Source: JACKFE01 sp050248735 (GTDB lineage Bacteria > Nitrospirota > Nitrospiria > Nitrospirales > UBA8639). Taken from it: a stretch of DNA of 64,000 nt. Shown here one piece after another: positions 1 to 8,834 of this stretch (position 1 is the stretch's first letter; each line of letters starts with the position of its first letter). The notes beneath the pieces are model-generated. The model was not told the origin of the DNA. It was given only the letters and a program-made list of their open reading frames with translations, and did not search any database. Made by a program: the position numbers and the translations under genes. The DNA is taken from assembly GCA_050248735.1 (NCBI GenBank), contig JBFWRU010000003.1:406046-470045 (forward strand), read 5' to 3'.

Positions 1-1242
1 GGCCAGGTAATTCCGCGCGTCCACCGCACCAAGAATGATGTACCATTTCCCAAAAAACCCGCCGGTTGGAGGGATTCCGATCATCGACAAGGCGATGACG
101 ACCAAGGCGACCGACATCCATCCGGTTCCCCCGTGCAATCGCGGAAGATCCTCAATATTGCGAACCCCATACAGATGAATAATCGCCCCTGCCCAGAAAA
201 ACAATCCCGCTTGCATCACCGCATCATTCAGAAGGTAAAACACTCCTCCGACAAACCCGGTTTGATTCCCGAGACTAATCCCCACCAGAACCAACCCAAT
301 ATGTGATAGCCCCCCATAGGCAAACATGCGCTTAATATTTTCCTGGGACAAGGCCAGGAATGCACCAATCAACGCAGCCACGGCACCTAAAATGCCTACC
401 AAAAACAGAACGGGAATCTGGTAGACCACGGCATGCGCTCCCAGTACCCAAAACATAATGCGAATCCAACCGTATAAAGCCACCTTGGTCACTAACGATG
501 CCAGCATGGGTGATACTCGGTCGGGAGCATACGTATAGGCGTCCGGCAACCATCCATGAAGCGGCACCAGCGCCATCTTGATGCCCAAGCCAATAAACAT
601 AAACAACACCCCGACCGCGATAGCCTTGGAAGTCACCAACGGCGGCACCCGTTGGGCCAGGTCCGCCATATTGAGGGTACCCGTTTCGGCATACATATAT
701 CCCACTCCCAGAAGATACAAGGAGGCCCCGAACGTACCCAAAATTAAATATCGAAACCCCGCAACAAGGGCTTTCCCCCCGGCCAACCCCACCAAGGCAT
801 AGGCAGACAAGGCGGATACTTCTAAAAACACAAAAAGGTTGAACAAGTCACCGGCAAATACCATCCCGATCAGACTGGCTATTAATAACAATACCAGCGT
901 ATAAAACGGGACAATCCGGCTGCCAAGATACGGAAACAAGACCGAGCTGAGAAAGATGACACATACCAACCCGACAAGACTCAGAGCCACAGTCATCACG
1001 CTGGCCAACCCGTCAGCCACCCACTCAATTCCGACCGGGGCGGCCCAACCACCAAACGAATAGTGAATGGTCCCGGTTTCAATAACCCCCACGAGATTCG
1101 CGATAGAGACCAGAACCATGCCGATCATAATGGTAATAACTAATGGCCGGCACCATTCCCGGTGTTTCATACCAAGTAACGGCAGACAAATGGCTAAACC
1201 CAGGGGCAGCAGAAAGAGGACCACAGGCAGGTTTCGCGTCAT
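1..1242 (-). CDS. mnhD: MnhD/MrpD-type antiporter subunit (partial, runs off left edge)
   Basis: Membrane subunit of an Mrp-type monovalent cation/proton antiporter, homologous to the proton-pumping NuoM/NuoN subunits of complex I. The reading frame is open from an ATG at 1242 to the window edge, about 414 residues. Seen in it are many hydrophobic helices, a FLEVSALSAYALVG stretch, and the segment MALVPLHGWLPDAYTYAP with the conserved lysine/histidine surroundings of proton-conducting subunits. The ATG overlaps the mnhC stop by two bases (ATGA), so the genes are translationally coupled. The C-terminus is outside the window. It could also act as a partner subunit for DabA, whose usual NuoL-like partner DabB is not seen in this window. 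Confidence 0.88.
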   Translation of the reverse strand, partial: MTRNLPVVLFLLPLGLAICLPLLGMKHREWCRPLVITIMIGMVLVSIANLVGVIETGTIHYSFGGWAAPVGIEWVADGLASVMTVALSLVGLVCVIFLSSVLFPYLGSRIVPFYTLVLLLIASLIGMVFAGDLFNLFVFLEVSALSAYALVGLAGGKALVAGFRYLILGTFGASLYLLGVGYMYAETGTLNMADLAQRVPPLVTSKAIAVGVLFMFIGLGIKMALVPLHGWLPDAYTYAPDRVSPMLASLVTKVALYGWIRIMFWVLGAHAVVYQIPVLFLVGILGAVAALIGAFLALSQENIKRMFAYGGLSHIGLVLVGISLGNQTGFVGGVFYLLNDAVMQAGLFFWAGAIIHLYGVRNIEDLPRLHGGTGWMSVALVVIALSMIGIPPTGGFFGKWYIILGAVDARNYLA

Positions 1243-1619
1243 TCCATCCTTTTGAGAATTTCTTCCTCGTCCAGACTGCCGTACTTTTTATAAATGGCAT
1301 CCGCGAGGGCCAGGGAGACCCCCAGGGTGGCCACCCCCACCACAATGGCGGTCAAAGTCAGTACGTGAGGGAGAGGATTGGTATAGACTTCAGGCTGAAT
1401 GGCCTCCGTGGTAGACAATAGGATGGGCACCGTAGCACCTTGCTTGGCACTGGTCGTCACGAGAAAAAAGATGACACTCGTTTGCATGAGATACATCCCA
1501 ATCAGTTTTTTTACGAGATTGTACCGGGTTACCATGATATAAATGCCCCACAAAAACAACAACACGAACGCAATATAATTAGGGCGCTGAAACCACCCTT
1601 GGATCAACTCAAACATCAT
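1239..1619 (-). CDS. mnhC: MnhC/MrpC-type antiporter subunit (NuoK-like)
   Basis: Small integral membrane subunit of the Mrp antiporter, homologous to NuoK. It has 126 residues, near the usual 110-125, with three hydrophobic helices (about 10-30, 38-58 and 85-108). The start is the first of two tandem ATGs; an AGGAG lies immediately upstream inside the end of mnhB, and the gene overlaps the mnhB stop by 11 bp. The last residues overlap the mnhD start. The C-terminal tail (DEEEILKRME) is acidic and cytoplasmic in character. Confidence 0.9.
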   Translation of the reverse strand: MMFELIQGWFQRPNYIAFVLLFLWGIYIMVTRYNLVKKLIGMYLMQTSVIFFLVTTSAKQGATVPILLSTTEAIQPEVYTNPLPHVLTLTAIVVGVATLGVSLALADAIYKKYGSLDEEEILKRME

Positions 1620-2058
1620 ACTCCTGTTCGGTATCGTGATAAGCCAGGCTCAGCACGATAGAAATCCCCGTCACGGCTACATCCACGGCTACCCCGATTT
1701 GCGCAAGAAGGATCCCGATATACCGACGTGCGGGTGCATCGACACCCGGGATCTCCAGATTGGCATAGTTCAAAAATTCTCCTCCTCCAATGAGGCAGAG
1801 ACCACCGACTCCAACAAAAATAATCAATCCCACTCCATCGCCATGCAGCACCCTTTCCACAAGACGACCCTGCGGAGACTTCAGCCCGAACACTAAAAAG
1901 GTTAAGATCATACTGGTGGTCCAAATGACGCCAGCCACAAACCCGCCTCCCGGACCATACTGCCCAAAGAACAGGACATACAGGGCAAATAACTGGGCCA
2001 AGGGAATGAGCAACCGACTCATAGTCTGGACGATCAGACTGTCGTGCATCTGCTTCAT
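1609..2058 (-). CDS. mnhB: MnhB/MrpB-type antiporter subunit
   Basis: MnhB-domain membrane subunit of the Mrp antiporter, 149 residues from the chosen ATG at 2058. The characteristic GPGGGFVAGVI segment follows the first helix; three to four hydrophobic segments are visible. The ATG at 2058 overlaps the upstream stop (ATGA) and has a GGAGC upstream, so I prefer it to a longer in-frame start 30 bp further up. The gene lies between the MbhD/E-like gene and mnhC in one overlapping operon. Confidence 0.88.
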   Translation of the reverse strand: MKQMHDSLIVQTMSRLLIPLAQLFALYVLFFGQYGPGGGFVAGVIWTTSMILTFLVFGLKSPQGRLVERVLHGDGVGLIIFVGVGGLCLIGGGEFLNYANLEIPGVDAPARRYIGILLAQIGVAVDVAVTGISIVLSLAYHDTEQEYDV

Positions 2059-2588
2059 GAACCGGGCTCCTTGAGCAGCAACGCACAAGCAATACCAGCG
2101 GTAAAAATCACTACGGTTTCCATCAAGGTATCGAATCCCCGATAGTCCATCAGCACCGAGGTCACCACATTTGGTGTCAGAGTGTCCGCATAACTTTGTT
2201 GCAGGTAGACAGGCGAAATATGCACACTAGCCGGGGAAGTCGGGTCTCCGAACGGAGAAAGATCATTGGCCGCGAATAAGAGCAGAATGCCCAGCAGAGG
2301 CAATCCCAGCACTCCGGCCAGAGGTGGTGGAGGGCGACGAAGACGGCTGTCTTTGGGAGCCGTATCAAACAGGGTGATTAGAAATAATACGGTGCCCAAC
2401 CCGCCCCCAATAACGGCTTCCACAAATGCCACATCCACCGCGCCCAGCCAGGCCCAAACCAGGGCAAGGAAAAAACTGTATGAACCGAGGATGAACACGG
2501 AACTCATCAACTCCTTGACCAAAAATGTCGCGCTGGCCGCCGTCAGAACCAGGAGTAAGAGCAAGGCAATATTCACGGAATACATCAT
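2055..2588 (-). CDS. MnhA C-terminal-like subunit (MbhD/MbhE-type, DUF4040)
   Basis: Stand-alone version of the C-terminal part of MrpA. The N-terminal half (residues 1-80) resembles MbhD/DUF4040, with AFVEAVIGGGLGTVLFLITL. The C-terminal half resembles MbhE, with NVVTSVLMDYRGFDTLMETVVIF. It is 177 residues from the ATG at 2588, which overlaps the mnhG stop and has GGAGG seven bases upstream. In classical Mrp operons this module is fused to the large NuoL-like MrpA. Here it is a separate gene, as in membrane-bound hydrogenase-type and other split Mrp clusters. No full MrpA is in the window; it may lie beyond the left edge. Confidence 0.82.
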   Translation of the reverse strand: MMYSVNIALLLLLVLTAASATFLVKELMSSVFILGSYSFFLALVWAWLGAVDVAFVEAVIGGGLGTVLFLITLFDTAPKDSRLRRPPPPLAGVLGLPLLGILLLFAANDLSPFGDPTSPASVHISPVYLQQSYADTLTPNVVTSVLMDYRGFDTLMETVVIFTAGIACALLLKEPGS

Positions 2589-2884
2589 TGGTCTTCCTCC
2601 GTCTGAGGTTTGAGGCCAGCCCGATAGGCCGCTCGAACGGTTGCATGGGCAATGACCGGATTCAAAAGCATGAGCAAGACCAGGACGACCAGGATCTTCA
2701 GCATATTGATCCCGAATCCCTGATACATTGCAAGACCCCCAAGAACGCAAATCGCGCCTAAGGAATCGGTCAGGGAAACCGCATGGGATCGCGAAAACAC
2801 GTCAGGGAGGCGTAGGGTGCCGATCGCAGCCACCACCAGGAAAAATACCCCAACCAGAATTAAACCGATGGCAAGAACGACCAT
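2585..2884 (-). CDS. mnhG: MnhG/MrpG-type antiporter subunit
   Basis: Small Mrp antiporter subunit, 99 residues with three hydrophobic helices and the family signature GTLRLPDVFSRSHAVSLTDSLG (residues about 22-43). The start is an ATG directly after the mnhF stop. Its stop overlaps the ATG of the next gene, so E-F-G-A' form a tightly coupled transcript. It probably helps assemble the complex rather than carry ions itself (family knowledge). Confidence 0.9.
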   Translation of the reverse strand: MVVLAIGLILVGVFFLVVAAIGTLRLPDVFSRSHAVSLTDSLGAICVLGGLAMYQGFGINMLKILVVLVLLMLLNPVIAHATVRAAYRAGLKPQTEEDQ

Positions 2885-3151
2885 TTAGGGTGTCCCTCGT
2901 TGCTCAAGAAATTTGGCAATAGCAAACGCTCCAACCAAATTCAGAAGCGCATACCCCGTGGAGATATCCACGAACATCTCCACACGGTCATAGACTGTTC
3001 CCATCACCACGACCAGAATAATGGCTTTCGTCGAAATACCCGCTAATCCTAATACCCGATCAAACACCGTCGGCCCCTGAATCACCCGGTATAGATACAC
3101 GAGAATCAGAAAGGACAACGTGATTAACAAGAACAGAAAAAAATCAATCAT
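2885..3151 (-). CDS. mnhF: MnhF/MrpF-type antiporter subunit
   Basis: 88-residue Mrp antiporter subunit with three hydrophobic helices. The signature stretch YRVIQGPTVFDRVLGLAGIS (about residues 22-41), with its conserved Arg and Asp, is clear. Its ATG overlaps the last base of the mnhE stop, and the stop abuts the mnhG start. The length is typical of the family (85-95). Confidence 0.9.
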   Translation of the reverse strand: MIDFFLFLLITLSFLILVYLYRVIQGPTVFDRVLGLAGISTKAIILVVVMGTVYDRVEMFVDISTGYALLNLVGAFAIAKFLEQRGTP

Positions 3152-3642
3152 CAGTGATTCGTGTCTTCCTGAAAGACCCAGGCAAGTTTACGCTCCATCC
3201 GGCCAGTGGTGAGGTCCTTTGCTGCGATCTCATCTATCGCATGCACCAGAAGTGTATTGCCGTTGACTTCAACCGTAATGGTGCCCGGGGTCAAAGTCAC
3301 GGAATTTCCAAGCATCACCATGGCACCCTGATGTTGTAAATGAGACCGATAGGAAATCAGTTTGGGTTTAATGGGTAACGCCGGGCTCAGAATAAGTTTC
3401 GTCAAATGCACACTACTCTCCACAATCCGTAACAAGAGCCAGGGGCTATATAATACCGCCCGGACCCATGGGAAATGGTGAAAGGGAGAATGAGGAAACC
3501 CGGTATTTAACCACGCCACTCCACACGCAACTATGAAACCTGTAATCAGATGAAAAAGGTCATACCGTCCCGATAGAATAAGCCAGACACCAAAAAGGGC
3601 CAGGGTGTTCGCGGTGTACTGTTTCAAAAAAGGCCACTTCAT
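3151..3642 (-). CDS. mnhE: MnhE/MrpE-type antiporter subunit
   Basis: Mrp antiporter subunit, 163 residues from the internal ATG at 3642 (MKWPFLKQYTANT), which gives the usual family length. A longer frame begins at 3771 but adds a 43-residue hydrophilic stretch without a good ribosome site. The protein has two close N-terminal helices and a cytoplasmic C-terminal domain with SVTLTPGTITVEVNGNTLLVHAID, the conserved MnhE core. It is the first gene of the E-F-G-A'-B-C-D operon and lies about 460 bp downstream of dabA on the same strand. Confidence 0.85.
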   Translation of the reverse strand: MKWPFLKQYTANTLALFGVWLILSGRYDLFHLITGFIVACGVAWLNTGFPHSPFHHFPWVRAVLYSPWLLLRIVESSVHLTKLILSPALPIKPKLISYRSHLQHQGAMVMLGNSVTLTPGTITVEVNGNTLLVHAIDEIAAKDLTTGRMERKLAWVFQEDTNH

Positions 3643-4106
3643 GGTCAGCAATTTTTCGATAATGCTGGGTTTTTCCGATGAATGTCCTGCAAGGTAAAAA
3701 AAAAGCCAACCAGAGGGTTTTCGAATGAGGTGTTCAAATTCCCTGGTTAGCTTGTACTGTTGCCAGCCCATCCGAACTACGGAAAACTGGAAACCCTACC
3801 GCCACGATAAAGAACGTATCGTCCAATCCGATGCACCCGCTCTCCCTACCTCAGATCCGCCCTGTACAAAGAGGGGCTTCATCCTATAAACCTTCCGACT
3901 GGACTCCGACCTTATAACAAGCACTTCCGACCATCCACAAGCCCGAGTTCGAGAGAACAATGCTGATGGAGTCTGTTGACTATCCGGGGTAGGACTTCCT
4001 GCCCACTTCAGGATACCGAAGCCCTGGGCTCCACAAAACTGACATGCATTGATAGAGGAGTTGTCTGCAGGTTCAATTCGCACCTATCAGTGCTCCCGCA
4101 AAGGAC
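3643..4106 (-). other. Intergenic region between dabA and mnhE
   Basis: No convincing gene. Part of it is open in the mnhE frame up to 3771 and could extend that protein. An A-tract followed by GCCAACC (3696-3710) resembles the sequence at 7227-7238 upstream of dabA; neither forms a clear terminator. A GTGCGAATT on the minus strand near 4074-4082 matches one arm of the palindrome seen upstream of sulP and the LCIB-type gene, but no -24/-12 promoter was found here. Confidence 0.4.
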
Positions 4107-7100
4107 CTACGCATTGATCGTCACGGGTTCCCAATACGAATCCGTACGGTACTGTGAAAACCCTTTTTGATCAGCATTAAAAGCCAATAGATTCATCCAT
4201 TGATTATGGAAAACGTGCTGTAGGATAGTGTGTTTCTGAATAATGGACCGAATTCGATCCGTTGGCGCTTCGATAATGGCTAACAAGCGCATGGGTTCAT
4301 GATAATGACGTGCCCCGTCGTTCACCGATTGAAGAGGAAGTCCTTTTTGCAAATCACTTTGGCTCCCCAACATCACGCCAATTCCCCCCACCATATTATG
4401 AATAACCTTGCTCCCGCTTCCATAGGCCCAAGGATCTACCGCCGAAAAATAATATGTCAAACTAATCAATTCCCCCACGACCAGGGGTGCGGTCATGATT
4501 TTCTCAAGAAGAGCACCGTCCGGGTCTGAGTCAGGCTCGTAGGAATGCAAAAACACTCTCCCTTCCAAATCGAGGCCTTTAGTGAGATTCCGCCTCCCGA
4601 TCAAAAATGCCGCGTTTCCCGACAATCCCCATTCAGGACGGGAGTTGGCCCAATCCATGCTTCGTGTCCTAACGTGCTTCCAAGCCTCCTGTGGGGAAAC
4701 CTCGGTTGGAGCCCCGGGAATGCGACGACAGCGTTCCAGGGCCTGGCGGGTTCCTGCCTGCTCCAAATCCTTTATCAACCGTTTTAAATCCCCACCATGA
4801 CTGTTAGGAATATCGATGAGGTCATACATCGTGACACGATCCGTGGTCGTATTATGCTTGGCAGGTAAAAACCAGGTGTCCTCAGGGATGATGAGGCCGT
4901 GATCATCCAGAATTTGTCGGACCTTAGGGTTATTCGCCATCGTGGCAAACACCCGAGCATTCGGGTCACCATGGCTACCTCCACAGGCACCACAATCCAG
5001 TGCCGCATAATAGGGATTATTGTCCGACTGGCTTCCATGTCCGCACACCATGACAAAACGGCCGAAGTTTTTAGTGAGTCCGATAACACGCAAGCCGCCT
5101 TCCACAAATCCGGCTTGCTCTTCAAGGGTAAAGCCAAGAGCCAACGGCTTTAAAGGTTTTTCCTTACCCCCGTTTTCACTTGACCGATCAACCGGAATAT
5201 AGGTGGCAACGGATTCCCCAAACCAGCGGTCAACCCAATGATTGAGGGTATCGAAAGTCTCGCGAAATACGGTCTTGCCAATCAATCCGAGGCTAAAAAA
5301 TATCCCCAGAACATCAATGAGAATAAAGGAAGCAATGGGATTGTGTTTCAGATCATGGAATAGGTGATCACCAAGTTGATGCCACCGAGTCCCGGAGAAA
5401 TAACTCCTCTGTGCCTCATCCTGTCCGATTCGTGGAACCTCGGTCACCTCTGTATTGGGAGTCAATAATATAGGGCACAAAGCCAAATGATCATGACGAT
5501 CAAAGGCCACATGACTCATCGGCACTCCAAAAAACCCAGCATACCCAAATGTTTCATATGGCCCTTGGGCTTCAAGATGTCGTCGAAACGATTCCGAGCG
5601 GGCATCAATACAAAAAATCCCCTGCGCCAGGGGACGCTCCTCGCCTAACGGGGCCGGTCCCGGATGTTCAATGATTTTTTTCAGAAGAGACTCCCGGTAG
5701 CCTTCTTCATAGGCTTCAAGCCAAACCGGCCCATGAGCCTCATTGGGAAACTGATCCAGCCATTCCAGTAAGGTCGAAACCTCGTGGAAGGACAATTCGT
5801 GCAGATCAATAGGGCTTATTTCTAAAAATTGAGAAAGATGAAAAAGCCGCCAGGCTTTATGACATACACCATATATTTGATGATCGGCGCCAGCGGACTG
5901 AAAGAACCCTAAGGCCTGATAGTTCTCCGGATGTTCGGTCCAATACTCCACCAGAGTAGAAAGAGTCCCGCTGATGCCCCATTCCCGTTCACAGAATTCC
6001 TCCACTAGGGCTGCTTCATAAAAGAGTCGGACAGCCAGGTATTGCAGAGGATCTAAGGGATAGTGTTGTTGTGCGGGATACCCTGGGTTCTCCCCACGCC
6101 AACGAATCATTCCGGCCCATCCGGATAATTGGCCCAGATGCCGAGAGAGATATTCCCCCCAACGCGCACTGGGAATATCGAGACGCTGAAGATGTAGGAG
6201 CAACGCTTCCTCTGCGTCATCGGGAAGCTCTTGGATTTTTTGGCGAAAATGAGCACTTCCCAGAAACATGGTCGAATAATCCTCTTGGGCCAGTTCCCGC
6301 CAGGAGGAGTAAAAACCCTTTTTTCGTAAAGGCATACTCCATCCTGCAATCCCTTCGTCAACGAATGCGGCAATCCATTTGATCATCTGCTGGTTGATCG
6401 CCTCAACCTGGGTGCTTCCTGTGACACTATCCAACCAATCGCCCAAGGTCCGGTCTGGAGGCAATTCCACCGGAATGGCATGACCTAGCATGTTTGAAGA
6501 ATCAGAATCCCTTGCGGCATTCGTAGTCGACAGGGAATGAGCGCCGCCCGACAAAGGATCAGACAAGTGGAAGGCGGACAACGAACTTTTCCAGAGATTG
6601 TTGAGATAGGCCCCTTCGGGATCATGCCGACAGGTCTCACACTCTCGAATCGTCCGGCCGATAATCAATTGCTGGGAATCCTCCGGGAGATCGGATCGAA
6701 ACCGGGAGGTCGCCCCCTCTGATTCGAGAGTCCACGTGAGGAGGACGGGGTTCAAGGCTTCTACGCCATAAATGATCTGGATCAACCAGACGTCTCTTGC
6801 ATGGATCGTGCGATCACCAATTTGAATAGTAGCCGGTGAAGAAAGAGGAGGACCGACACGGTGAAGAGCACGTTCAACATCTTTTCGAGTGATTCGACCT
6901 TGATAAAACAATTGTCGATATTCTTCATGGGGGAGAAACCCCTGACCGCCTATCAAGCCGTGGGCTTTCCTAATGGCCTCCGAAAACGGCAGATGCTCAA
7001 GATCCCTTAAGGGGTTGTAATAGGCAAAAGTTTTCATGGGCCAATATGGCCCGATTGGGGCACAAGCTTCGGACACAATATTTCGAAGTTGCTCCCGTTG

Positions 7101-7136
7101 GATCTCCGTTACATTATTCAAATCAGCTTTGTTCAT
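4107..7136 (-). CDS. dabA: DabA-type inorganic carbon pump subunit (DUF2309)
   Basis: Large soluble subunit of the DAB energy-coupled inorganic carbon accumulation system, a beta-carbonic-anhydrase-like zinc protein thought to hydrate CO2 one way at the membrane. It has 1009 residues, within the family's long range. Putative zinc ligands match the family: Cys and Asp in CIDARSE (about residues 509-511), His in VCGHGS (about 701) and Cys in LDCGACGG (about 715). DabA normally pairs with DabB, a NuoL/MrpA-like membrane protein. No dabB lies next to this gene, but an Mrp-type operon follows on the same strand, and a partner could lie past the left edge. The start has no strong ribosome site but matches the family N-terminus. 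Confidence 0.9.
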   Translation of the reverse strand: MNKADLNNVTEIQREQLRNIVSEACAPIGPYWPMKTFAYYNPLRDLEHLPFSEAIRKAHGLIGGQGFLPHEEYRQLFYQGRITRKDVERALHRVGPPLSSPATIQIGDRTIHARDVWLIQIIYGVEALNPVLLTWTLESEGATSRFRSDLPEDSQQLIIGRTIRECETCRHDPEGAYLNNLWKSSLSAFHLSDPLSGGAHSLSTTNAARDSDSSNMLGHAIPVELPPDRTLGDWLDSVTGSTQVEAINQQMIKWIAAFVDEGIAGWSMPLRKKGFYSSWRELAQEDYSTMFLGSAHFRQKIQELPDDAEEALLLHLQRLDIPSARWGEYLSRHLGQLSGWAGMIRWRGENPGYPAQQHYPLDPLQYLAVRLFYEAALVEEFCEREWGISGTLSTLVEYWTEHPENYQALGFFQSAGADHQIYGVCHKAWRLFHLSQFLEISPIDLHELSFHEVSTLLEWLDQFPNEAHGPVWLEAYEEGYRESLLKKIIEHPGPAPLGEERPLAQGIFCIDARSESFRRHLEAQGPYETFGYAGFFGVPMSHVAFDRHDHLALCPILLTPNTEVTEVPRIGQDEAQRSYFSGTRWHQLGDHLFHDLKHNPIASFILIDVLGIFFSLGLIGKTVFRETFDTLNHWVDRWFGESVATYIPVDRSSENGGKEKPLKPLALGFTLEEQAGFVEGGLRVIGLTKNFGRFVMVCGHGSQSDNNPYYAALDCGACGGSHGDPNARVFATMANNPKVRQILDDHGLIIPEDTWFLPAKHNTTTDRVTMYDLIDIPNSHGGDLKRLIKDLEQAGTRQALERCRRIPGAPTEVSPQEAWKHVRTRSMDWANSRPEWGLSGNAAFLIGRRNLTKGLDLEGRVFLHSYEPDSDPDGALLEKIMTAPLVVGELISLTYYFSAVDPWAYGSGSKVIHNMVGGIGVMLGSQSDLQKGLPLQSVNDGARHYHEPMRLLAIIEAPTDRIRSIIQKHTILQHVFHNQWMNLLAFNADQKGFSQYRTDSYWEPVTINA

Positions 7137-7550
7137 ACACGCAACCCTGCCTCACTCAATGGTCCTGTTTTGCCAGGGACTTTCGCAATAGCGTACCGTT
7201 GGAAAGTCCTTAACCACCATGCCATAAAAAAAAGCCAACCGAAAGCCTCCCCTCTACCCAATGAGTAAGGAAAAGACCGCAGTTGGCTCGTTCTATAGCT
7301 TGCCTTAATCCGATTATCACCGATGCAAGCGATCCAACAAACCTGATTTTCCTGGTAAGATCAAAATCAGACGTGACTCTCACTCTCATATGTCATTGCG
7401 AGAAAGCCACGTTCTCTTCTTGACCTCACATAAACAATAGCTTATACCAAGGGAGAAAGCAGCTCCTCAAGCTTTAAGGGCTGATCCCTCGATGCATGTC
7501 AGGAAAATCCTGTCAGGATCTCAGGTACGTTTTGCCGGAAAGATCTCCCT
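7137..7550. other. Divergent intergenic region dabA / DUF2294 gene
   Basis: About 410 bp between two divergent genes, so it should hold both promoters. I see no sigma54 -24/-12 pair on either strand. An inverted repeat AGCCAAC (7232-7238) / GTTGGCT (7282-7288), with an A-tract on its left, could act as a weak terminator or a regulatory hairpin on the minus strand. No open reading frame of note. Confidence 0.35.
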
Positions 7551-7922
7551 ATGAAAAACGGCCTCTCCAGAGGTGAAGTGGAAAACTCCATACGAAATGC
7601 CATTATTCAATTCGAGCAGGAATTCATGGGCCGTGGCCCAACCGAGGTTCGTGCGTTCATTCTTCGCGATATCATCCTTATCCGGCTCAAAGGAGTTCTG
7701 ACTCCTGCCGAGCGACAATTAGCCAAAAGTGATGACGGCATCGGCATGGTAAAACAGATGCGCCAGAATCTGATTTCTCAAGGGAGAGATCAACTCTGCC
7801 GTCAAATTTTGGACATCACCGGAGCAGAAACCACCGCACTCTTCACGGACATTGATGCCAGAATCGGGGAAAGAATTATTGTGTTTACCCTTGACCGAGA
7901 TCTGGAGGCCATATTCACCTGA
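7551..7922 (+). CDS. DUF2294 domain protein
   Basis: 123-residue cytoplasmic protein with the DUF2294 pattern: GRGPTEVRAFILRDIILIRLKGVLTPAERQL in the first half, then MVKQMRQNL and a C-terminal GERIIVFTLDRDLE. From family knowledge, such proteins occur in bacteria with bicarbonate or cation transport systems, but the biochemical role is unsettled. It is divergent from dabA, which fits that association. A GGAAAG lies about eight bases before the ATG. It may form an operon with the next gene, 70 bp downstream. Confidence 0.75.
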   Translation: MKNGLSRGEVENSIRNAIIQFEQEFMGRGPTEVRAFILRDIILIRLKGVLTPAERQLAKSDDGIGMVKQMRQNLISQGRDQLCRQILDITGAETTALFTDIDARIGERIIVFTLDRDLEAIFT

Positions 7923-7992
7923 ATCCTGCCGTGGCCTCCGGAAAAATTTCGCGTTCACTTGACTTCTTGAAAATTTGCCTTACCTTTTAAGT

Positions 7993-8679
7993 ATGGCACA
8001 TCAATCACGTACATTAACTCATGATGAAGTCAAAGCCTCGGAAGCGGCATTCAAGGGGTTGCCGTTTAATCCCAATTGGTCCAATTCCGCCAAAGTGGTC
8101 TATGAGGGAATTGTTCAAGCGTTAGGAAATTCGACCATTGATGGTTCTGACACTATTCCCGAAGAATCATCCCCTACGGAGGGTGCTCAGACCCTGGATC
8201 CCACAGATAGTTTTGATACCCCATTATCAGGTGGTGATGATTCGGAAGACCCGCCTACCTTGACACTGACAACAGGCTCCTTTCCCTTAACTTCCCGGAA
8301 GGACGCCATCTCAGCTGGCATTGTCAAAGAAGCCACTCCGGCTGCAAAACGAATAGGCCTGGAATATCCTGTGGGACTGACAAATGCCCTGTGGGAACAC
8401 TATGTGGCCTTTTCCGAAGATTTGAAAGATGTGACGGATGACCATATTCAATCCCGCTTGATTGACATTATGGTCGGGGTCCGATTGCGCCTGGCGAGTT
8501 TAAAGGAAGCCGTCCCCTTTGTTGACGTCCCTGTCCTGCTCCACATTCCCGAAGAAACCATACCCCAAATCAACCTTGTTTTTGCTCTCTTTCATCGGGA
8601 TCCGGAAGAGGGGCAATGCCTGCTACTGATTCATCCCAGTGAAATTTTTTCTCCCCGTCAAAATATTTCTAACAACTAA
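7993..8679 (+). CDS. Unknown acidic protein, possibly DUF6573-like
   Basis: 228 residues from the ATG at 7993; an upstream TTG at 7975 is possible. Residues 1-45 (LTHDEVKASEAAFKGLPFNP) look like a small conserved domain. Residues 50-95 are acidic, rich in Ser, Thr and Pro, and probably disordered. The C-terminal part (EATPAAKRIGLEYPVGLTNALWEHYV and the rest) resembles the plasmid-borne DUF6573 pattern. No signal peptide or membrane helix. The function is not known to me; it follows the DUF2294 gene on the same strand. Confidence 0.55.
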   Translation: MAHQSRTLTHDEVKASEAAFKGLPFNPNWSNSAKVVYEGIVQALGNSTIDGSDTIPEESSPTEGAQTLDPTDSFDTPLSGGDDSEDPPTLTLTTGSFPLTSRKDAISAGIVKEATPAAKRIGLEYPVGLTNALWEHYVAFSEDLKDVTDDHIQSRLIDIMVGVRLRLASLKEAVPFVDVPVLLHIPEETIPQINLVFALFHRDPEEGQCLLLIHPSEIFSPRQNISNN

Positions 8680-8773
8680 ACACGTTCACTGATCGTCAGG
8701 CACCACACCTATAAGTTTTGGGTATATTGAAGCATGTGCCATGACTCAAGACTTCTTCAATTGCGCATAGACA

Positions 8774-8800
8774 GGGCGCCAGGGTTAGTACCCGGCGCCC
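8774..8800. terminator. Hairpin between convergent genes
   Basis: GGGCGCC (8774-8780) pairs perfectly with GGCGCCC (8794-8800); GGG and CCC extend the stem inwards past a bulged A. It sits between the convergent gene ends at 8679 and 8835, so it may terminate both. There is no long T-tract on either side, which lowers confidence. Confidence 0.5.
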
Positions 8801-8834
8801 TTCTGAGAAAACACACAGCCTAATCCCGTACGAA

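Noticed and set aside
3796..4083. 95-codon minus-strand frame between dabA and mnhE
   Set aside because: No ribosome site, no family pattern, irregular composition; likely chance.
4128..4145. Palindrome-like GTACGG-AT-TCGTAT resembling the sulP site
   Set aside because: It is inside the dabA coding sequence, matches only about 11 of 14 positions, and no sigma54 promoter follows.
7232..7288. AGCCAAC/GTTGGCT inverted repeat as a terminator
   Set aside because: Seven-base arms with a 43-base loop are too weak, and no gene on the minus strand ends there.
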